Shown here: positions 44,896-52,914 of the stretch, in pieces
How positions within the stretch are numbered: the first letter of the stretch is position 1
How the letters are laid out: the number at the start of each line of letters is the position of its first letter
Assembly: GCF_000969825.1 (NCBI RefSeq)
Contig: NZ_KQ033919.1
Span: 3,360,749 to 3,424,748, forward strand
Reading direction: 5' to 3'
Source of the DNA: Parabacteroides gordonii MS-1 = DSM 23371
GTDB lineage: Bacteria; Bacteroidota; Bacteroidia; Bacteroidales; Tannerellaceae
DNA: 64,000 nucleotides
Translations under genes and position numbers: made by a program
Notes under the pieces: model-generated
Seen by the model: the letters and a program-made list of their open reading frames with translations, nothing else
Databases searched by the model: none
What the model was told of the DNA's origin: nothing

Positions 44896-46851
44896 TTATG
44901 CGTCGATATTGGCATAAGTGGCATTCTCTTCGATAAACTCACGGCGCGGGCCTACTTCTTCGCCCATTAACATCGCGAATATCTGGTCTGCCTCGGCTGC
45001 GCTATCGATAGTAATCTGTTTCAGTGTACGGTTGTCAGGGTTCATTGTCGTATCCCATAACTGGTGATCGTTCATTTCTCCCAAACCTTTGTATCTCTGA
45101 GTATGGATCTGATTTTCATTACCTGCGGCATATCTGTCGATAAATGCCTGACGTTGCTGTTCTGTCCAGCAGTATTCTTCTACTTTTCCTTTCTTACAGA
45201 GGTAAAGAGGAGGAGTTGCCAGGTAAACATATCCGTTATCGATCAGTGCACGCATTCTGCGGAAGAAGAAAGTCAGGATCAAAGTGGCAATGTGGCTTCC
45301 GTCCACGTCGGCATCGGTCATGATGATCACCTTGTGGTAACGAAGCTTGCTCAGGTTCAACTCTTTCGGATCTTCCTCTGTACCTATAGTAACACCCATA
45401 GCACGGAAGATGTTCTGAATTTCTTCACTTTCGAAGATTTTATGATCCATCGCTTTCTCCACGTTCAGGATTTTACCGCGAAGCGGAAGGATAGCCTGGA
45501 ACACACGGTCGCGGCCCTGTTTAGCCGTACCGCCTGCAGAGTCCCCTTCGACAAGGAACAATTCGCAGATGGAAGCGTCTTTCGAAGAACAGTCGGCCAA
45601 CTTACCGGGTAGGCCACCACCGGTCATCGGCGATTTGCGCTGCACCAGTTCGCGTGCCTTACGGGCAGCCTGACGAGCCTGTGCTGCCAGCACAACCTTT
45701 TCTACGATGATCTTGGCTTCTTTCGGATGCTCTTCCAGATAATACGAAAGTGCTTCACCGATGGCCTGGTCTACGGCACCGGTCACTTCGCTGTTACCCA
45801 GCTTTGTCTTTGTCTGTCCTTCAAACTGCGGTTCGGCCACCTTGATAGAGATAACAGCGGTCAGACCTTCACGGAAGTCATCTCCCTGGATCTCTACTTT
45901 TGCTTTTTCCAGCAATTTTGAGTCTTCAGCATATTTCTTCAGGGTACGTGTCAGACCACGGCGGAAACCAGCCAGGTGCGTACCTCCTTCAATTGTGTTG
46001 ATATCATTTACATACGAGAACACGCTTTCGTTGAAAGAAGTGTTGTATGTCATTGCTACTTCAACAGGGATACCCTGCTTTTCCGTTACAATGTGGATCA
46101 CGTCCGGGATCAGGGACTCTTTGGAGCGGTCTACGTAACGAACGAATTCCTTCAGACCTTCTTCCGAACGGAAAAGTTCTGATTTGTAGCTGCCGTCTTC
46201 CTTTGTTACACGCTTGTCGGTCAGCGTCAGGCTGATTCCTGCATTCAGGAAAGCTAGTTCGCGCAAGCGGGTAGCCAGGATATCGTATTTGTATTCCAGG
46301 ACTGTGAAAATACTACCGTCCGGCTTGAATGAGATCGTTGTACCGGTCGTATCGGCTGTACCGATCACTTCAACGTCGTGCAACGGCTTACCGCAAGAAA
46401 ATTCCTGCATGTGTATTTTCCCGTCACGGCGAACTTCGGCTTTCAGATAAGTAGAAAGAGCATTCACGCAGGAAACACCTACACCATGCAAACCTCCGGA
46501 TACTTTGTAAGTACCTTTGTCAAATTTACCTCCGGCATGCAGAACGGTTAATACTACTTCCAGGGCAGATTTGCCTTCTTTCTCATGAATATCTACCGGA
46601 ATACCACGGCCGTCGTCTGTTACTGTGATAGAATTGTCTTCGTTTATAACTACGTCGATCTGGGAACAAAATCCGGCTAGTGCTTCGTCAATAGAGTTGT
46701 CGACAACTTCATATACCAGGTGATGTAGACCTTTTTCACTGATATCGCCAATATACATGGCAGGTCTTTTTCGTACTGCTTCTAACCCTTCAAGTACCTG
46801 AATACTGTCCGCAGAGTATTCCCCGGAAGTATTCTTCATTTCTTCACTCAT
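44896..46851 (-). CDS. gyrB: DNA gyrase subunit B
   Basis: A 651-residue type II topoisomerase ATPase subunit. The GHKL ATPase domain contains EVVDNSIDEALAG, DDGRGIPVDIHEKEGKSALE and GGLHGVGVSCVNALS; the transducer domain follows; TOPRIM motifs EGDSAGGTAKQGRDR and MTDADVDGSHIATL bind magnesium; and the C-terminal QRYKGLGEMN block contacts GyrA. Length and motifs (no ParE-like features) fit GyrB of Bacteroidetes. It has a -7 box upstream and a hairpin downstream. Confidence 0.97.
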   Translation of the reverse strand: MSEEMKNTSGEYSADSIQVLEGLEAVRKRPAMYIGDISEKGLHHLVYEVVDNSIDEALAGFCSQIDVVINEDNSITVTDDGRGIPVDIHEKEGKSALEVVLTVLHAGGKFDKGTYKVSGGLHGVGVSCVNALSTYLKAEVRRDGKIHMQEFSCGKPLHDVEVIGTADTTGTTISFKPDGSIFTVLEYKYDILATRLRELAFLNAGISLTLTDKRVTKEDGSYKSELFRSEEGLKEFVRYVDRSKESLIPDVIHIVTEKQGIPVEVAMTYNTSFNESVFSYVNDINTIEGGTHLAGFRRGLTRTLKKYAEDSKLLEKAKVEIQGDDFREGLTAVISIKVAEPQFEGQTKTKLGNSEVTGAVDQAIGEALSYYLEEHPKEAKIIVEKVVLAAQARQAARKARELVQRKSPMTGGGLPGKLADCSSKDASICELFLVEGDSAGGTAKQGRDRVFQAILPLRGKILNVEKAMDHKIFESEEIQNIFRAMGVTIGTEEDPKELNLSKLRYHKVIIMTDADVDGSHIATLILTFFFRRMRALIDNGYVYLATPPLYLCKKGKVEEYCWTEQQRQAFIDRYAAGNENQIHTQRYKGLGEMNDHQLWDTTMNPDNRTLKQITIDSAAEADQIFAMLMGEEVGPRREFIEENATYANIDA

Positions 46852-46902
46852 GAGTTTCTATCCTTTTAAATCACTAAATTTCTATATCTCTAAAAATGCT
46901 AA

Positions 46903-46910
46903 CAAATGTA
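46903..46910 (-). promoter_or_regulatory. Promoter -7 box of gyrB
   Basis: TACATTTG on the minus strand matches TAnnTTTG, 51 bases before the gyrB start. No clear -33 box. Confidence 0.4.
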
Positions 46911-46985
46911 GTGAAAATAATTGACTTAGCAGGTAAATGTAGTGTGAAAATAGCAAAAAAACAGGGGTGTCAAACAGACATGACA

Positions 46986-47017
46986 AAGCGGTCGGATTAA
47001 TTATAATCCGACCGCTT
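46986..47017 (-). terminator. Terminator of the tRNA-Glu/rpsT operon
   Basis: A perfect 14-bp stem (46986-46999 with 47004-47017) with a 4-base loop just after the second tRNA-Glu. The U tract is weak, but stem strength and position support termination. Confidence 0.65.
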
Positions 47018-47023
47018 CTAAAG

Positions 47024-47095
47024 TAGCCCATAGGGGAATCGAACCCCTCTTTCAAGAATGAAAATCTTGCGTCCTAACCGATAGACGAATGGGCC
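47024..47095 (-). tRNA. tRNA-Glu (anticodon TTC)
   Basis: A 72-base cloverleaf on the minus strand: acceptor GGCCCAT with ATGGGCT (one G-U), anticodon stem AAGAT-type with loop TTTTCAT giving anticodon TTC, and T-arm GGGGTTCGATTCCCC. CCA is not encoded. Identical to the copy at 47403-47474 on the other side of rpsT. Confidence 0.95.
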
Positions 47096-47106
47096 GCAAT
47101 TATTCC

Positions 47107-47361
47107 TTATGCAAGCTTGTTGACGTGCTTTGTTAATTTGGATTTCAAGTTGCTAGCCTTATTCTTGTGAATAACGTTTTTCTTTGCAAGCTTATCCAAC
47201 ATAGAGCACACCTTAGGTAACAAAACTTGAGCTTCGTTCTTGTCTTCAGTAGCACGCAAAACACGCATTGCATTTCTAGCTGTTTTAGCATGATATCTGT
47301 TCTGCAAACGTCTTGCGTTAGTTTGTCTGATCCTTTTGATTGATGACTTGTGATTTGCCAT
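47107..47361 (-). CDS. rpsT: 30S ribosomal protein S20
   Basis: An 84-residue, lysine- and arginine-rich helical protein starting [18 protein letters not shown], the S20 signature; the C-terminus [20 protein letters not shown] is also conserved. S20 binds 16S rRNA early in small-subunit assembly. It sits between two identical tRNA-Glu genes, 11 and 41 bases away, and is very likely part of one transcript from the promoter at 47534-47564, with the tRNAs cut out by RNase P and other processing enzymes. Confidence 0.97.
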   Translation of the reverse strand: MANHKSSIKRIRQTNARRLQNRYHAKTARNAMRVLRATEDKNEAQVLLPKVCSMLDKLAKKNVIHKNKASNLKSKLTKHVNKLA

Positions 47362-47402
47362 TTCTTAGCTATTCTTTATTGAATTTTTAATTTTATTTAT
47401 TG

Positions 47403-47474
47403 TAGCCCATAGGGGAATCGAACCCCTCTTTCAAGAATGAAAATCTTGCGTCCTAACCGATAGACGAATGGGCC
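47403..47474 (-). tRNA. tRNA-Glu (anticodon TTC), second copy
   Basis: Same 72-base sequence as 47024-47095. It is the first gene of the tRNA-Glu/rpsT/tRNA-Glu operon. CCA is not encoded. Confidence 0.95.
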
Positions 47475-47533
47475 ATCATGTCAAAGTTCTCACTTTCAGC
47501 GCTCTGGGATAGTTGATTTCCCGATTGCGAGTG

Positions 47534-47564
47534 CAAAGATAGATGTTCTCTCTGAACTACCAAA
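47534..47564 (-). promoter_or_regulatory. Promoter of the tRNA-Glu/rpsT operon
   Basis: On the minus strand TTTG (47561-47564), a 19-base spacer and TATCTTTG (47534-47541): a full match to the Bacteroidetes consensus, about 60 bases before the tRNA. Confidence 0.75.
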
Positions 47565-47606
47565 ACATTTCAAGGGAAAATTTGACAGTACGTACTGTTT
47601 TAACTT

Positions 47607-47996
47607 CTATTTAGAACCTAGATCCTGCAGGTGTATTTCCAGCGCTTTAACAGAAATGTTTATTTCCCAGATACATACGCATAGCGAAGCTGCTAAAAGC
47701 AGTAAAGCGACCCCGAATATCCATGCCGCTATAATTTGCCATGAAATATAGATAAAGAACATGGAAATGACGCAAAGCAGCAGGCTGAGTATCCCGAGTA
47801 TCTGCATGGAGCGGGTCAGATAAAGTCGTTTCCGGAGGTTCGCGATCTGTGCGTAATCCTTCGGATCGTGTGATTGCTGGTGCTTTTCTTTCAGAGCCCG
47901 GACTACACTGGCATACGACAGGAAGCGGTTGGTATAGGCCAGCAATATTAATGATATGGCTGAAAATAAAAGCGACGGGGTAGTAAGATCTAACAT
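47607..47996 (-). CDS. DUF2721 family membrane protein
   Basis: A 129-residue inner-membrane protein with an N-terminal helix (LLFSAISLILLAYTNRFL), a charged cytoplasmic stretch (LKEKHQQSHDPKDYAQIANL) and two adjacent helices (ILGILSLLLCVISMFFIYIS and AAWIFGVALLLLAASLCVCI). The layout and the YASVVRALKEK and LTRSMQILG motifs match DUF2721. Function unknown. Divergent from recO with about 90 bases between. Confidence 0.8.
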   Translation of the reverse strand: MLDLTTPSLLFSAISLILLAYTNRFLSYASVVRALKEKHQQSHDPKDYAQIANLRKRLYLTRSMQILGILSLLLCVISMFFIYISWQIIAAWIFGVALLLLAASLCVCIWEINISVKALEIHLQDLGSK

Positions 47997-48056
47997 AATT
48001 AATATTGTATTTATACTATTATAACCTACAAATATCGTAAATAGTTTGTTGTTTTG

Positions 48057-48064
48057 TATCTTTG
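48057..48064 (+). promoter_or_regulatory. Promoter -7 box of recO
   Basis: TATCTTTG, 23 bases before the chosen recO start. No well-spaced -33 TTTG. Confidence 0.45.
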
Positions 48065-48087
48065 TCTCTTATAAAGAGGTGAAGATT

Positions 48088-48813
48088 ATGTTATGTAAAA
48101 CGCGCGGGATTGTCCTGCATGCTATTCCATACAACGATAAATATTCTATTATATATATGTATACGGAGGCTTTCGGGCGTGCTTCTTATCTGGTGGCACG
48201 CAACCGGGGGAAGCGCTCGACCGTGTCGAAAGCTCTGTTTATGCCGCTGTCTGTCCTGGAGATGGAGGTGGAACATCTGAATAAACGCGACCTGCACCGT
48301 ATCCGTGAAACGAAGTTATGTTATCCTCTGACCGAACTGTTCTGCAATCCGGTGAAGAATGTGCTGGCCTTGTTCCTGTCCGAGGTATTGTTCCGGGTCG
48401 TGAAGGATACGGAACCTGATTCCCGGCTGTTCAATTATTTATATGAATCGATCCATTTGCTGGAATATGCTGATAAAGGAGTTGCCAACTTCCATCTGGT
48501 ATTCCTGCTTCGCCTGCTTCATTATTTAGGAATTTATCCGAATGCCGATTCTTTTTCTTCGGGTTGTTATTTCGATATGCAGAACGGTGTCTTTATCGAC
48601 CGTATCCCTATGCACCGGCATTATCTCAACCAGGAAGAGAGTATGGTGTTTGCCCGCCTGTTGAAAATAAGTTTCGAAAATATGTCGCTCTATTCTTTTT
48701 CCCGCCAGGACAGGGTAGGAGTTATTAACCGTATTGTTGAATATTATCGCTTGCATTTACCGGAGTTTCCGGAGATAAAATCCCTGTCCGTCATGCAAAG
48801 TCTTTTTGATTAG
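48088..48813 (+). CDS. recO: DNA repair protein RecO
   Basis: A 241-residue RecO protein, which helps load RecA on SSB-coated DNA in the RecFOR pathway. The N-terminal OB fold starts MLCKTRGIVLHAIPYNDKYS and includes GRASYLVARNRGKRSTVSKA; the helical C-terminal part includes FLLRLLHYLGIYPN, a typical RecO block. The zinc-finger cysteines of some RecO proteins are not evident. ATG at 48088 is chosen for the MLCKTRG start and the AAAGAGGTGAAG Shine-Dalgarno. A TATCTTTG box lies at 48057-48064. Confidence 0.92.
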   Translation: MLCKTRGIVLHAIPYNDKYSIIYMYTEAFGRASYLVARNRGKRSTVSKALFMPLSVLEMEVEHLNKRDLHRIRETKLCYPLTELFCNPVKNVLALFLSEVLFRVVKDTEPDSRLFNYLYESIHLLEYADKGVANFHLVFLLRLLHYLGIYPNADSFSSGCYFDMQNGVFIDRIPMHRHYLNQEESMVFARLLKISFENMSLYSFSRQDRVGVINRIVEYYRLHLPEFPEIKSLSVMQSLFD

Positions 48814-48833
48814 ACAGATTACCGCCTGAATAC

Positions 48834-48864
48834 TTGCCAGTTTGAGGAAAAGATTATACTTTTG
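48834..48864 (+). promoter_or_regulatory. Promoter of tRNA-Arg
   Basis: TTG (48834-48836), a 20-base spacer and TACTTTTG (48857-48864), 20 bases before the tRNA. Confidence 0.6.
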
Positions 48865-48884
48865 CCGCACCTTGTATAAAAGTC

Positions 48885-48956
48885 GGTCTTGTAGTTCAAT
48901 GGATAGAATAGAAGTTTCCTAAACTTTAGATCCGGGTTCGATTCCCGGCGAGACTA
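48885..48956 (+). tRNA. tRNA-Arg (anticodon CCT)
   Basis: A 72-base cloverleaf: acceptor GGTCTTG with CGAGACT, anticodon stem GAAGT/ACTTT around loop TTCCTAA giving CCT, and T-arm CCGGG-TTCGATT-CCCGG. CCA is not encoded. Its last 15 bases (48943-48957) recur at 55396-55410, marking it as the attachment site of the integrated element downstream. The tRNA remains intact after integration. Confidence 0.95.
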
Positions 48957-48957
48957 C
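48943..48957 (+). other. attL: tRNA-Arg 3' end, left boundary of the integrated element
   Basis: TCCCGGCGAGACTAC, repeated in direct orientation at 55396-55410. Use of a tRNA 3' end is standard for tyrosine integrases, and an integrase gene lies near the other copy. Confidence 0.85.
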
Positions 48958-49017
48958 TTATATGTAAATGTATTCAATTGATAATGATGCCTGTATGTAG
49001 GTGAAAATTTTGAGGAA

Positions 49018-49035
49018 GGGTTAAAATAAGGGTTA
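49018..49035 (+). repeat. Left integrase arm-type repeat
   Basis: GGGTTAAAATAAGGGTTA, two AGGGTTA-like boxes in tandem, identical and in the same orientation as 55286-55303. Confidence 0.6.
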
Positions 49036-49331
49036 CAGTTGCTTCAACTAACTGTTATAAGGGGCAAATTGCTTTTCTGGATCGATCGCTGATTAAGAGT
49101 TCTACAATCAAATTTTTTATTTCGGTAGTTAGGTTATATCAGTAACCTGAATAAGCCTTCTATGAAGCAACAAATGTCTCAATATGACGTGAGGCATATT
49201 CTTTGCAACCGTATACTCTTTACTTCTATTTAATAGGTTTTCTTATATTTGCATAGGATTCGCAGATAACATTATTTTATGAGCGCGGAGCTTTATCTTG
49301 ATTATCCTGCATGATAGTAATACATTTTCAT

Positions 49332-50078
49332 ATGATCAACGAAAAACTATATACATTATATTATAATAGGTTGAATGCCGGTTCTCCTTGTGTCCTCCAA
49401 CAACTTCGTCAGATGCGTCGTGAAGGTAATCCTCCTGCATATCCTTTATTGCTAAAAGTAAATGAAAAGCGATATAATAATGCAGATTTAAAGGTCATGG
49501 TGTTCGGTCAAGAGACTAATGGCTGGGAGCATCAGGTTTGTCCGATAGTTACACCAGTAGAGCAATCTTCAGAGATTATAGATATTACTGTAAAGGGGTT
49601 TATGGACTATTATCGAAAATTTCTTGATGGCTGGGGAATTAATAGTCCATTTTGGCACTATCTGAAAAGGATTCAAAGTACATTATCAGTATCTCTTCCA
49701 GATAAAACCATTGAAATCGTCTGGAATAATATTTACAAGATCGGTAATAAAGAAAAAGGCAAAAACAGACCAGTCAAACTGATTAGAGATTTTGAAAATG
49801 AGTATTTCAATCTTATTCGAGAAGAAATTGAAATTTTGAAACCTGATGTCATCATATTTCTTACTGGTCCAAATTATGAGAATAGAGTGAAAAAAATATT
49901 CCCTATTGTATCATCGATTCCTTTGGTTTCTTCTATTAGACAAGAAGAACTCTCTAAATTTCAATTTGAAAATGGAGTATCAGCTTATAGGACTAGCCAT
50001 CCAAATTACTTACAATTAAGCAAGAAAGCTAAATATATAGACTTCCTTTGTGACGATTTACTGGAACAATATGTATGA
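49332..50078 (+). CDS. Island protein of unknown function, possible uracil-DNA-glycosylase fold
   Basis: A 248-residue soluble protein from the ATG at 49332 (an upstream ATG at 49311 gives only seven extra residues). LKVMVFGQETNGWEHQ near residue 60 resembles motif 1 of the uracil-DNA glycosylase superfamily (GQDPYH-like); PDVIIFLTGPNYENRV and the late TSHPNYL resemble its central strand and motif 2 (HPS). This is fold-level similarity by eye only. Superfamily members outside true glycosylases occur in mobile elements and defence loci with unknown roles. It is the only cargo gene on the plus strand at the left end of the element and is strongly AT-rich. Confidence 0.5.
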   Translation: MINEKLYTLYYNRLNAGSPCVLQQLRQMRREGNPPAYPLLLKVNEKRYNNADLKVMVFGQETNGWEHQVCPIVTPVEQSSEIIDITVKGFMDYYRKFLDGWGINSPFWHYLKRIQSTLSVSLPDKTIEIVWNNIYKIGNKEKGKNRPVKLIRDFENEYFNLIREEIEILKPDVIIFLTGPNYENRVKKIFPIVSSIPLVSSIRQEELSKFQFENGVSAYRTSHPNYLQLSKKAKYIDFLCDDLLEQYV

Positions 50079-50123
50079 ATCAAAATAAGCCGTTTTCCAA
50101 TCATATCTTTTATTTCCGGTAAG

Positions 50124-50151
50124 AAGCTACTTCGGAAGTCTGAAGTAGCTT
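50124..50151 (+). terminator. Terminator hairpin after the 49332 gene
   Basis: AAGCTACTTC pairs with GAAGTAGCTT (10 bp, loop of 8), followed by TCT; 46 bases after the stop codon. Confidence 0.6.
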
Positions 50152-50279
50152 TCTACAAGTCAGAAAAATGGATGGCAAAGCATATTATACATTCCGGTGC
50201 TAATCTATTTCTGGTAGGTGCTTGCTTAGATAAGTTCTTTATCCTACATTAATATTATAGTCTTTGAGGGTTTTATAAT

Positions 50280-50345
50280 CCTCTATTACTAATAACAGGA
50301 GATTATTATTATTTATAGCTTACTCCCGTTATTTAATAATAGAGG
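50280..50345. repeat. Inverted repeat in gap, candidate replication origin hairpin
   Basis: CCTCTATTA (50280-50288) and TAATAGAGG (50337-50345) enclose a second pair TAAC/GTTA. The repeat lies just downstream of the Rep-like gene in a 316-base gap without genes, where a nicking site for a rolling-circle initiator could lie. No nick-site motif can be assigned. Confidence 0.4.
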
Positions 50346-50394
50346 TTCTTATTTACAGAGTAGAAGTATAATTTTTTATACGTTTAGTAGTATT

Positions 50395-51464
50395 CTATAA
50401 TTTGTTACTAAGAGGAAGTTCGTGAACTAACTCCTTATGTATAGAAATTTTCCCGTCTTTTCCTAGCAAGCAATAAAGTCGACATCTTATGTTTTGCAGG
50501 AATCGTTTTTTATCGTATGCCTCCGTTTTATCTATGTATGGCGATATTCTTTGAAGTAATTGATTTTTGAAACCTCTATCTTTGTTTTTTTTGCTATTCT
50601 GCAAACTTCGTTCATTCCTTTCTCTTTTATGTATTCAGCTAGCATATAATTTGTCCAATCTACACGACTTTTACTTTGAGGCTCCTTTAAGTGTTCTATT
50701 GATAGTATAGTAATTTTTTGAACTTCGTTCCAAAAGAAAGTATATAAGGCATTAAAATGTTCAACTGTAGTTGCAATAGTGATTATACTCCCTTTTTTCA
50801 AATGAAATATATTTTTGTTAATGAGGTCTTGCCCTCCTCTTACACTAAACTCAATTCTTATATTATTTTTATGCTGATGCATTCTAACGAACTCTTCTTC
50901 TTCGTGACTTTTAATTCTTTTTGGAATGCACTTATCATATATTTCCTGATACTTATCATATATTTTTAATGATAATATTTTCTTTTTAGTCTTGAAATAG
51001 ATGGAGAACTCATCAAGTCTTGGACGGTATCTGCTATCCCTGAATTGGTACACATCTTTTTTTATGACATTTACATCTACATCCAGCCGACAGTTAATAC
51101 CGACCTCGATCATTGATAACGTGAATGAGTATAACTCCTCAGTAGAAATACCTATTGTCTGAGCAAATAGATTGAGAGCTTTATAATAGGTTCTTTCGGT
51201 AAAATCCTCTAATGAGAGTTCTCCGAAATACCATTTTCTTAAACTGCCTATGATGCCAATTGAGTTGGTTACTACTCCGGTTTCTTTATTTACATATTCA
51301 TTAAATAATACCGTCATGTAGCTATGCTGGGTGCTCATGTTCGGATTAAAGATTTTGTATTTCCAGTTTTCTTTCATTGGGCTAAAGTTACTGGACTCTC
51401 TTTTACTTAAAATTGCATAGTATATAACCATGTCATATGACTTTGCGTCGATTTTGTCTGTCAT
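50395..51464 (-). CDS. Rep-like protein (phage/plasmid replication II/X type), frameshifted near its end
   Basis: The main frame (51464 to 50532, 310 residues) has stretches like the filamentous-phage/plasmid replication initiator family (gpII/gpX, Phage_CRI): LSMIEVGINCRLDVDVNVI, ILSLKIYDKYQEI and NNIRIEFSVRGGQDLINKN. Such proteins nick an origin to start rolling-circle replication. ATG at 51464 is chosen (MTDKIDAKSY). At an A8 run (minus strand, 50592-50585) a -1 shift joins a second frame ending at 50395 that adds about 60 residues with good coding character (FLQNIRCRLYCLLGKDGKIS), whereas the zero frame stops after 17 codons. Either a mutation or programmed slippage. The family assignment is moderate. 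Confidence 0.5.
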
Positions 51465-51663
51465 TTTGTTTTCTTTTCTATGTAATAACTTAGGAAAGAA
51501 AAAATAGTATGTGAAGATATGTGAAAAAATGGCCAAGAAAGAGTCAAAAAAAATGATTTTGCAGGATTGACGAATTTAATTGGCTGGTTATGTGTCTATT
51601 GCGATTTTCAAAAGTTTAACAATTTGTTTCTTCAGATGAGACAGCTACTTCCGTATTAAAAAT

Positions 51664-51708
51664 GAAAGTTCGTCCGACTAATACTATAATTAGAAAAGAA
51701 CGAACTTC
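51664..51708 (-). terminator. Terminator of the island lipoprotein gene
   Basis: AAGTTCGT and ACGAACTT arms with inner CTAAT/ATTAG pairing, just past the stop at 51731 on the minus strand, followed by a T-rich stretch. Confidence 0.55.
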
Positions 51709-51730
51709 CTGTATGAATCGTTGTTTTGTT

Positions 51731-52402
51731 TCATTTTAATCCTGGTAGAACAACGTTGTTCATCGTCCAGTTAATATAATCGACTTTTTCCATGTAAGTT
51801 TTTACGTCTCCCCATTCTTCCGGCGTGAGGGTCGTGTTACAATAATCTGATAGTGATTTTATATTTCGCTCTTGAATTTTTATCCAGTCGTGTTGACGTG
51901 GGAAATTCATGATGCGATCTATCTCTTTCTTTACACTCTGAACGATATTGACTCTATAATTTGTGGTATTATCTGGCTGATACGCATAATCATCCCTTAA
52001 TCTATTGTGAAATTCAATAAAGATTATCTGAGATTTTTGAATTTCTGAATAGTCGTTCCAAGAGGAATCATTAATCTTTCGTCCCAATTTTGAATAAAAA
52101 TCTTTGGAGTAGCCTATTTTTTCTTTCAAAGAGTTTGCTTCATCCACTAACATTTGGCGGGTTTCTGCATTATCTGATGTCCATGAGTAATGAGTTATGA
52201 TGTAAATTCGATTTATTAAGCAGGAAAGAAGTATCTTGTCTGATGTCTCTTCATCAATGCTTTCACCCCAATCGGAGTATTCCTGATATTCAATGGAGTA
52301 CTTTGTTAGAGCATTGTCCGTTTCTTGACTCTTGCACGTCCAAATATTCAATACTAGAATTAATAAGAATATTGTTTGTTTATAGTAAGTTAATGTGTTC
52401 AT
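51731..52402 (-). CDS. Island-encoded lipoprotein of unknown function
   Basis: A 223-residue predicted lipoprotein (TIFLLILVLNIWTC with the lipobox Cys at 23). The mature part is helical and polar, rich in tyrosine, tryptophan and acidic residues (SDWGESIDEETSDKILLSCL, DYCNTTLTPEEWGDVKTYME). No family was recognised. It lies 45 bases downstream of the DUF4352-like gene on the same strand, inside the element, and could be a surface-exclusion or immunity-type function, but nothing in the sequence proves it. Confidence 0.65.
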   Translation of the reverse strand: MNTLTYYKQTIFLLILVLNIWTCKSQETDNALTKYSIEYQEYSDWGESIDEETSDKILLSCLINRIYIITHYSWTSDNAETRQMLVDEANSLKEKIGYSKDFYSKLGRKINDSSWNDYSEIQKSQIIFIEFHNRLRDDYAYQPDNTTNYRVNIVQSVKKEIDRIMNFPRQHDWIKIQERNIKSLSDYCNTTLTPEEWGDVKTYMEKVDYINWTMNNVVLPGLK

Positions 52403-52447
52403 TTTTTTTAGTCTTTAGATATTGTTGATTTGATATTGTCTCTATGT

Positions 52448-52891
52448 CTATAATACTTTTGATTTACCTGTTGTGTCTTCTAAATATGATTCAAGTACAT
52501 CCGATGGGGTCATGAACATTATTGCATACTCTGTTTCAAGCCCTGGATTTATGTTAAAACCTTCAGCACCTCTTACCTCCATCGGACTAAATTTTCTTCC
52601 ATCTTGATCAATTAAGACAAAATCTCTTGTAAGAAAGGTTTGTTCTTCGTTTGATACATTTGACACTTTTATTGTCCAAGTTTCGTAAGACACGTTTTCA
52701 CGATCATTTCCTGTTATCTTAGTGTCTAATAATTTTATTTCAAAGACTTTTTTGCTTTCTCCTTTGCTGATATTCTCAATTTGCGCTAGATTATGCACTT
52801 TGGAGGCGTTCTCCGGGTTGATCACAAGTAAAATATTACCTAGTACTGAAATGAATAGCAAGATGGCTAAAATCTTTGTATTTGTTTTCAT
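52448..52891 (-). CDS. Membrane-anchored DUF4352-like protein
   Basis: A 147-residue protein with an N-terminal signal anchor (ILAILLFISVLGNILLVI) and an extracytoplasmic immunoglobulin-like domain: WTIKVSNVSNEEQTFLTRDF, VLIDQDGRKFSP and PGLETEYAIMF match the DUF4352 (telokin-like) pattern of strand, D-x-x-G turn and G-x-x-x-x-x-x-v-F. Members are exported proteins of mostly unknown function, common on mobile elements. It sits between two other envelope proteins of the element on the same strand, 23 bases downstream of the gene at 53271. Confidence 0.65.
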   Translation of the reverse strand: MKTNTKILAILLFISVLGNILLVINPENASKVHNLAQIENISKGESKKVFEIKLLDTKITGNDRENVSYETWTIKVSNVSNEEQTFLTRDFVLIDQDGRKFSPMEVRGAEGFNINPGLETEYAIMFMTPSDVLESYLEDTTGKSKVL

Positions 52892-52914
52892 GTTCTTTGA
52901 TTTTACGGTGATTC

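Noticed and set aside
44764-44970. Short plus-strand frame between gyrB and the fusion gene
   Set aside because: It overlaps both neighbours, has no ribosome site and covers the gyrB terminator.
47024-47474. The two tRNA-Glu copies as att sites around an inserted rpsT
   Set aside because: Both are complete functional tRNAs, rpsT is an essential core gene, and there is no integrase between them.
50417-50428. AGTTCGTGAACT as another inversion site
   Set aside because: The spacer is 2 bases instead of 5, there is no inverted partner nearby, and it lies in the end of the Rep-like reading frame.
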